Shown piece after piece: positions 12,598 through 15,927 of a DNA stretch of 15,927 bases (within the stretch, counting starts at the first letter, position 1; each line of letters begins with the position of its first letter). The stretch spans positions 1-15,927 of the forward strand of contig CALWDV010000021.1 in the NCBI GenBank assembly GCA_944376785.1, in the 5' to 3' direction. Both the position numbers and the translations under genes were made by a program. Under the pieces are notes generated by a model. It did not search any database. It was given only the letters and a program-made list of their open reading frames with translations, and was not told the DNA's origin. The DNA comes from an uncultured Clostridia bacterium. Its GTDB lineage: Bacteria > Bacillota > Clostridia > Christensenellales > UBA1242.

Positions 12598-14122
12598 ACA
12601 TTAATGGAGCAAAAAACTTTAAGAATTGTGCTGAAAGTTTTTCATACCATTTTCTTTGTTTAACGTCACGAAGCGTTACCATATGACTGCTTCCAATAAC
12701 ACTTTCAATGTCTTGTTTAACAGCCGTTACTGTTTTAGAATTATGTACAACAACACCTGCTTCAAAATGCAAATATAAACTTCTAAAATCAAAGTTTGTG
12801 CTACCTATAATTGCTGTTGAATCGTCGGTAACAATCATTTTTGCATGAACAAATCCAGGTGTGTATTCATAAATTTTAACCCCAGATTTAATTAACTCAG
12901 AATAATATGACCTGCTTAAATAGAAAACCCATTTTTTATCTGGAATTCCTGGCATTATTAGTCTAACATCAACACCACTTAAAGCAGCCAATTTTAAAGT
13001 TTGCATCATTTCGTGGTCAATTATAAAATATGGAGTGGTTAAATAAATATATTTTCTTGCACCACTAATAATTTTCATAAATGTGTTTCTTGCTATTGGC
13101 GATTTTGAAATAGGGCCTGTTCCATATGGTTGAACAAAATCTTTAATTTTTGAATTTTTTTCAAAATCTACTTTATATTTTGAAACATCAACTGCTTTTT
13201 TGGTTGCTGCTTGCCAGTTGTTGAAAAACATAACAGTAAAACTCCAAGTTGCAGGTCCCATAATTTTTATTGCAGTATCTTTCCATTGACCATATTTTTT
13301 CTTAACATTAGCATATTCATCACCAACATTAATTCCACCTGTGTATGCAACTTCACCATCAACAACCACAATTTTTCTGTGGTCACGATATTGTGAAAAA
13401 GTGTTTAGGGTTGGAACAATTTTGTTAAACGAAACAGCATCAATACCATGGTTAATTAGTTTTTTGAAAAACTTTTTATCGTTGAAACGGTCAACACAAC
13501 CGAAGTCATCATAAATTAATTTAATTTCAACACCTTCTCGTGCTTTAAAACGCAAAAGGTTAAACATTTCTTCCCAAACTTTGCCCGGTTTAATAATAAA
13601 GTATTCAAGCAATATGAACTTTTTTGCTTCCTTAATTGATTTAAACAATTCTTGGAAATATGTTTCGCCATCTTTTAAAAACATTGTTGTTGTGTCGGAA
13701 TAAACAGGCCATTTTTCTGTGTTTAACAAATATTTTGAAATGTTTGAACTTCCTGCATCAAATTTTGTTAAGTTTTCAATAATATCAGGATTTTGTTCTA
13801 AAAATTTGTAAGAAGTATAACTAATGTTTTGAAAACGTTTGCGTTGTCTTTTTGAACCACGTGTTGTTTTTAATTGCAAGTATAATGCTGCACCAAACAA
13901 AGGTAAAACAACAATAATAACTGTCCACATTATTTTATATGATGGACTTTCGTTTTCTTTATTTAAAAATCCAATTAAAATTAACAAAGCAAAAATTGAA
14001 AATAAAGTGTAAACATATGAGCCAACAAAAATTGTTACAACAGCAAAAAGACCAACGTTAATTAAAAACATTGATGCTAGTAAGAATTTTGATGATGTAA
14101 AAAACTTAATAACTTTTTTCAT
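12596..14122 (-). CDS. cls: Cardiolipin synthase (phospholipase D superfamily)
   Basis: This membrane enzyme joins two phosphatidylglycerol molecules to give cardiolipin and glycerol. The 508 residues are the usual length. Order of parts: two or three N-terminal hydrophobic helices (about 12-32, 36-53 and 64-84), then a basic stretch (RGSKRQRKR), then two phospholipase D domains. HKD motif 1: HRKIVVVD with His248, Lys250, Asp255 followed by GGIN. HKD motif 2: HAKMIVTD with His426, Lys428, Asp433 followed by GSTNFDFRS. Both motifs are intact, so it should be active. AAAGG lies six bases before the ATG. It is a single-gene unit with the terminator shared with the convergent zinc-ribbon operon. 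A weak promoter candidate (TTATTA 14165-14170, 17 bases, TATAAT 14142-14147) lies upstream. Confidence 0.96.
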   Translation of the reverse strand: MKKVIKFFTSSKFLLASMFLINVGLFAVVTIFVGSYVYTLFSIFALLILIGFLNKENESPSYKIMWTVIIVVLPLFGAALYLQLKTTRGSKRQRKRFQNISYTSYKFLEQNPDIIENLTKFDAGSSNISKYLLNTEKWPVYSDTTTMFLKDGETYFQELFKSIKEAKKFILLEYFIIKPGKVWEEMFNLLRFKAREGVEIKLIYDDFGCVDRFNDKKFFKKLINHGIDAVSFNKIVPTLNTFSQYRDHRKIVVVDGEVAYTGGINVGDEYANVKKKYGQWKDTAIKIMGPATWSFTVMFFNNWQAATKKAVDVSKYKVDFEKNSKIKDFVQPYGTGPISKSPIARNTFMKIISGARKYIYLTTPYFIIDHEMMQTLKLAALSGVDVRLIMPGIPDKKWVFYLSRSYYSELIKSGVKIYEYTPGFVHAKMIVTDDSTAIIGSTNFDFRSLYLHFEAGVVVHNSKTVTAVKQDIESVIGSSHMVTLRDVKQRKWYEKLSAQFLKFFAPLM

Positions 14123-14305
14123 TTAAAACCTTTTTGCTTTTATTATAAATTACTTTTTAAATATTAATAATATTATACGTATAATATATATTATCATATT
14201 ACACATTTTTTTACAATTATTTTATGTAAACAATAGCATTATAATCAAATACGAATGTAAAATTTTAATTTATTTTGTAAAATACTTTGTTTAACCAACA
14301 AAAAA

Positions 14306-14324
14306 GATGAAATTAAATTTCACC
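14306..14324 (-). terminator. Terminator overlapping the ppa stop codon
   Basis: On the minus strand GGTGAAAT / ATTTCATC (arms 14317-14324 and 14306-14313, one G-U pair) with a 3-base loop is followed by TTTTTTG. The stem includes the last sense codons and the TAA of ppa. Confidence 0.65.
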
Positions 14325-14852
14325 TTCCATTCTTTTTTGTTTATAAAGTTCAATTCCTCTTTTAACTGCTTCAACAGCTTTTGTGCTATCACCCAAATCG
14401 CCAACTTCAACCTTTTTACCTTCAAGTTGTTTATAAACACTTAAAAAGTGCATTAACTCATCAAAAATATGTTTTGGAAGTTCGCTAATGTCTTTGTAAC
14501 AATTATATTGTGGATCACCAAAAGGAATAGCAATAACTTTTTCGTCACTTTCATTTCTATCCTTCATTGTAATAACGCCAATAGGATAACATTGCACCAA
14601 ACACATGTGTGTTATTGGTTGACTACACAACACAAACACATCAAGTGGGTCGTGGTCTTCACAATATGTTAAAGGAATAAAACCATAGTTCATTGGATAA
14701 TGGGTGCTAGTATAAAGCACACGGTCCATTTTTAATAATCCTGTTTCTTTATCTAATTCATATTTTATTTTACTACCCTGTTCAATTTCAATAACTGCTT
14801 CAAATTTTTTAGGGGTTATTCTTTTTGGGTGTATATCTTTCCAAATGTTCAT
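14313..14852 (-). CDS. ppa: Inorganic pyrophosphatase, family I
   Basis: Hydrolyses pyrophosphate to two phosphates in the cytoplasm, pulling biosynthetic reactions forward; needs Mg2+. The 179 residues are the normal bacterial length. The family signature DHDPLDV has Asp66, Asp68 and Asp71, matching the metal-binding Asp65/67/70 of the E. coli enzyme. KYELDKETGLLKMDR (30-44) and YPMNYGFIP (52-60) are typical substrate-pocket segments, and YKQLEGKKV near 140 carries the conserved Tyr-Lys. AAAGGAG lies six to seven bases upstream of the ATG. Family I differs from the Mn-dependent family II (PpaC) used by B. subtilis and many Firmicutes. It is a single-gene unit. Confidence 0.97.
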   Translation of the reverse strand: MNIWKDIHPKRITPKKFEAVIEIEQGSKIKYELDKETGLLKMDRVLYTSTHYPMNYGFIPLTYCEDHDPLDVFVLCSQPITHMCLVQCYPIGVITMKDRNESDEKVIAIPFGDPQYNCYKDISELPKHIFDELMHFLSVYKQLEGKKVEVGDLGDSTKAVEAVKRGIELYKQKRMEGEI

Positions 14853-14896
14853 TTTTTTCTCCTTTAAAACTTAATCCATAAATTTTCACAAAAACA

Positions 14897-14925
14897 ATTT
14901 TATCACAAATAAAAAAAATTTTAAA
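14897..14925 (-). promoter_or_regulatory. Candidate extended -10 promoter for ppa
   Basis: On the minus strand TTTAAA (14920-14925), 17 bases, and TGATAAAAT (hexamer 14897-14902). Predicted start is near 14890, giving a leader of about 38 bases. Confidence 0.45.
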
Positions 14926-14988
14926 GAACAAAATGAAAATTTTTATAAGCACATTTGTTCTTTTAAATTATAAATTTGTTGCTATCGT

Positions 14989-15019
14989 ATATATTGTGGA
15001 ATTAAAGCATACAATATAT
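14989..15019. repeat. 9-base inverted repeat upstream of the exporter-family gene
   Basis: ATATATTGT (14989-14997) and ACAATATAT (15011-15019) are perfect inverted arms separated by 13 bases, 32-62 bases before the ATG at 15051. The position would suit an operator, but arms this short and A+T-rich arise by chance often here. Confidence 0.3.
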
Positions 15020-15050
15020 TAAATATAAAATCAAGTAAAATTTTTAGTTA

Positions 15051-15695
15051 ATGTCAAAAAGTGTGGTTAAAATGACGGAAACCATAAAAGAAGCAATAAT
15101 AAATTTATTTAACAATAATTCTGTAATGGCAACCTTCGTGTTGGCACTTTTACCAATTTTTGAACTTAGAGGTGCCATTCCATTTGGTATGAGCACACAA
15201 ATTTGGGGCGAAAATGCACTAACACCTTTAAGCAGTTTTTTAACTTCATTTTTAGCAACAAGTTTAGTGGTTCCAATTATATATTTTATTTTCACGCCAA
15301 TTTTAAATTTGTTTAAAAAAACAAAGTTGTTTAAAAAAATTGCTGAAAAGTTTGAAAACAGAATTAAAGAAAAAAGCAACAAAATGGAAAACTCAAACAC
15401 ATTAAAAAAAATGATTGGCGTGTTTTTGTTTGTTGCTATACCACTGCCATTAACCGGAGTTTATACTGGCACTTGTGTTGCAGTTGTGTTGGGATTAAAT
15501 TTTTATGAAACCTTAATTGCTTGCGTTGGTGGAAATTTGATTGCTGGAATTATTATGTTATTACTTTCAACAATTTTCAAAAATAACACATTAATTGTTT
15601 TATATGCTTTCATTATTATTTTAGTTTTAATTTTATTAACTGGTTTTATTGTTAAATTAATAAAAAAACGTTCAAAATCAAAAAGCGTGAATTAA
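15051..15695 (+). CDS. Small multidrug export family (Sm_multidrug_ex) membrane protein
   Basis: A 214-residue integral membrane protein of the family annotated 'small multi-drug export protein' (COG2426 type). Hallmarks: LPIFELRGAIPFG (34-46) and the second half VAIPLPLTGVYTGT. About five hydrophobic segments lie on either side of a long basic cytoplasmic loop (89-119); the C-terminus is a helix followed by a basic tail. The family name is historical; transport of drugs has not been shown for most members, and the ELRG/PLP pattern resembles SNARE-associated/DedA-like re-entrant elements. The start is uncertain: the ATG at 15051 has no ribosome site, while an in-frame ATG at 15072 has only weak GTGG ahead of it. 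Homology begins well after both. Confidence 0.88.
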   Translation: MSKSVVKMTETIKEAIINLFNNNSVMATFVLALLPIFELRGAIPFGMSTQIWGENALTPLSSFLTSFLATSLVVPIIYFIFTPILNLFKKTKLFKKIAEKFENRIKEKSNKMENSNTLKKMIGVFLFVAIPLPLTGVYTGTCVAVVLGLNFYETLIACVGGNLIAGIIMLLLSTIFKNNTLIVLYAFIIILVLILLTGFIVKLIKKRSKSKSVN

Positions 15696-15703
15696 TGAAT
15701 TAA

Positions 15704-15734
15704 AAAAAACAAGACAATTATTGTCTTGTTTTTT
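15704..15734. terminator. Bidirectional terminator after the exporter-family gene
   Basis: A perfect 14-base stem (arms 15704-15717 and 15721-15734, core ACAAGACAA / TTGTCTTGT) with a TTA loop, A-run and T-run on the two sides. It can stop the rightward gene ending at 15695 and the leftward gene ending at 15758. Confidence 0.9.
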
Positions 15735-15757
15735 ATTAAAAAATAATTAATATTATT

Positions 15758-15927
15758 TTACTTTTTTTCAAGTTTTCCACCACCAAAAATTTTATTAATC
15801 ATAAATAACTGAAAACTTATTGGGAAAAATCTTAATAAGAAATGACAAATATTAAATTTTTTGCTAACAATAACCATTGGCTTACTTTTCTTTTTGTAGG
15901 TTTGTTTTAAAATAGCTTTTGCAACAC
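15758..15927 (-). CDS. Partial CDS, C-terminus of a probable short-chain dehydrogenase/reductase
   Basis: An open frame enters from the right edge and stops at TAA (15758-15760), giving the last 55 residues. The tail VAKAILKQTYKKKSKP followed by a hydrophobic FLLRFFPISFQLFMINKIFG resembles the C-terminal ends of SDR-family oxidoreductases of the DltE/YqjQ kind, where a V-A-x-x-A-L-K segment precedes a helix with R-x-x-P. The Rossmann fold and catalytic Ser-Tyr-Lys are outside the window, so the assignment rests on the tail alone. Confidence 0.6.
   Translation of the reverse strand, partial: VAKAILKQTYKKKSKPMVIVSKKFNICHFLLRFFPISFQLFMINKIFGGGKLEKK

Noticed and set aside
14170..14187. Perfect 18-base palindrome (ATATTATAC / GTATAATAT) between cls and ppa
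   Set aside because: With this A+T content roughly one such palindrome is expected by chance in a window of this size; it simply contains TATAAT on both strands, and no good -35 accompanies either.
15044..15400. 118-residue minus-strand frame opposite the exporter-family gene
   Set aside because: It is a shadow of a recognised family member on the plus strand and has no ribosome site.

Overview
The window is very A+T-rich, uses the standard genetic code (Trp is read from TGG and TGA is not needed as a sense codon), and carries Shine-Dalgarno sequences of the AGGAG/AAAGG type. It has a single-chain glycyl-tRNA synthetase, a family I pyrophosphatase, a tRNA-Glu with encoded CCA, and many short intrinsic terminators. 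Together these suggest a low-GC Bacillota (Clostridia-like, probably uncultured) chromosome. No phage, transposase, CRISPR or plasmid genes are visible. Most content is housekeeping or cell-envelope genes.

Left part (1-3600, minus strand). A gene cut by the window edge has a good promoter (sensor-like protein of uncertain family). It is followed by a three-gene envelope operon transcribed leftwards: a small anchored protein, an SPFH/YdjI-like protein ending in three zinc ribbons, and a YdjG-like protein with two N-terminal zinc ribbons and a C-terminal membrane helix. The last two resemble Bacillus subtilis YdjI and YdjG, which act with PspA in membrane stress. No PspA is present here, and a hairpin sits between the SPFH and YdjG-like genes.

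Middle (3600-10250). Two adjacent, diverged paralogues (3642-5668, minus) carry the catalytic-loop and metal-binding signature of the protein-kinase-like/aminoglycoside-phosphotransferase fold. Their promoter is placed so that transcription should begin at the ATG itself (leaderless mRNA). Upstream of them is a large CtpE-like P-type cation ATPase with a long Lys-rich N-terminal tail. It is divergent from glyS across a 362-base A+T-rich gap that has no T-box.

Right part (10250-15927). This holds a small two-helix membrane protein, a Nudix protein with an incomplete Nudix box and a TTG start, and tRNA-Glu(CTC). The tRNA is followed one base after CCA by an unusual array of inverted and direct repeats. 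Next come two co-directional small membrane proteins each ending in one zinc ribbon, cardiolipin synthase, inorganic pyrophosphatase, a small-multidrug-export-family membrane protein, and the C-terminus of a probable short-chain dehydrogenase cut by the window edge.

Convergent gene pairs are separated by near-perfect A/U-flanked hairpins that can stop transcription from both sides and overlap stop codons. A recurring theme is membrane proteins with zinc ribbons: seven ribbons in four proteins. The most interesting items are the kinase-like pair with its leaderless promoter, the repeat array beside the tRNA, and the PspA-less SPFH operon.
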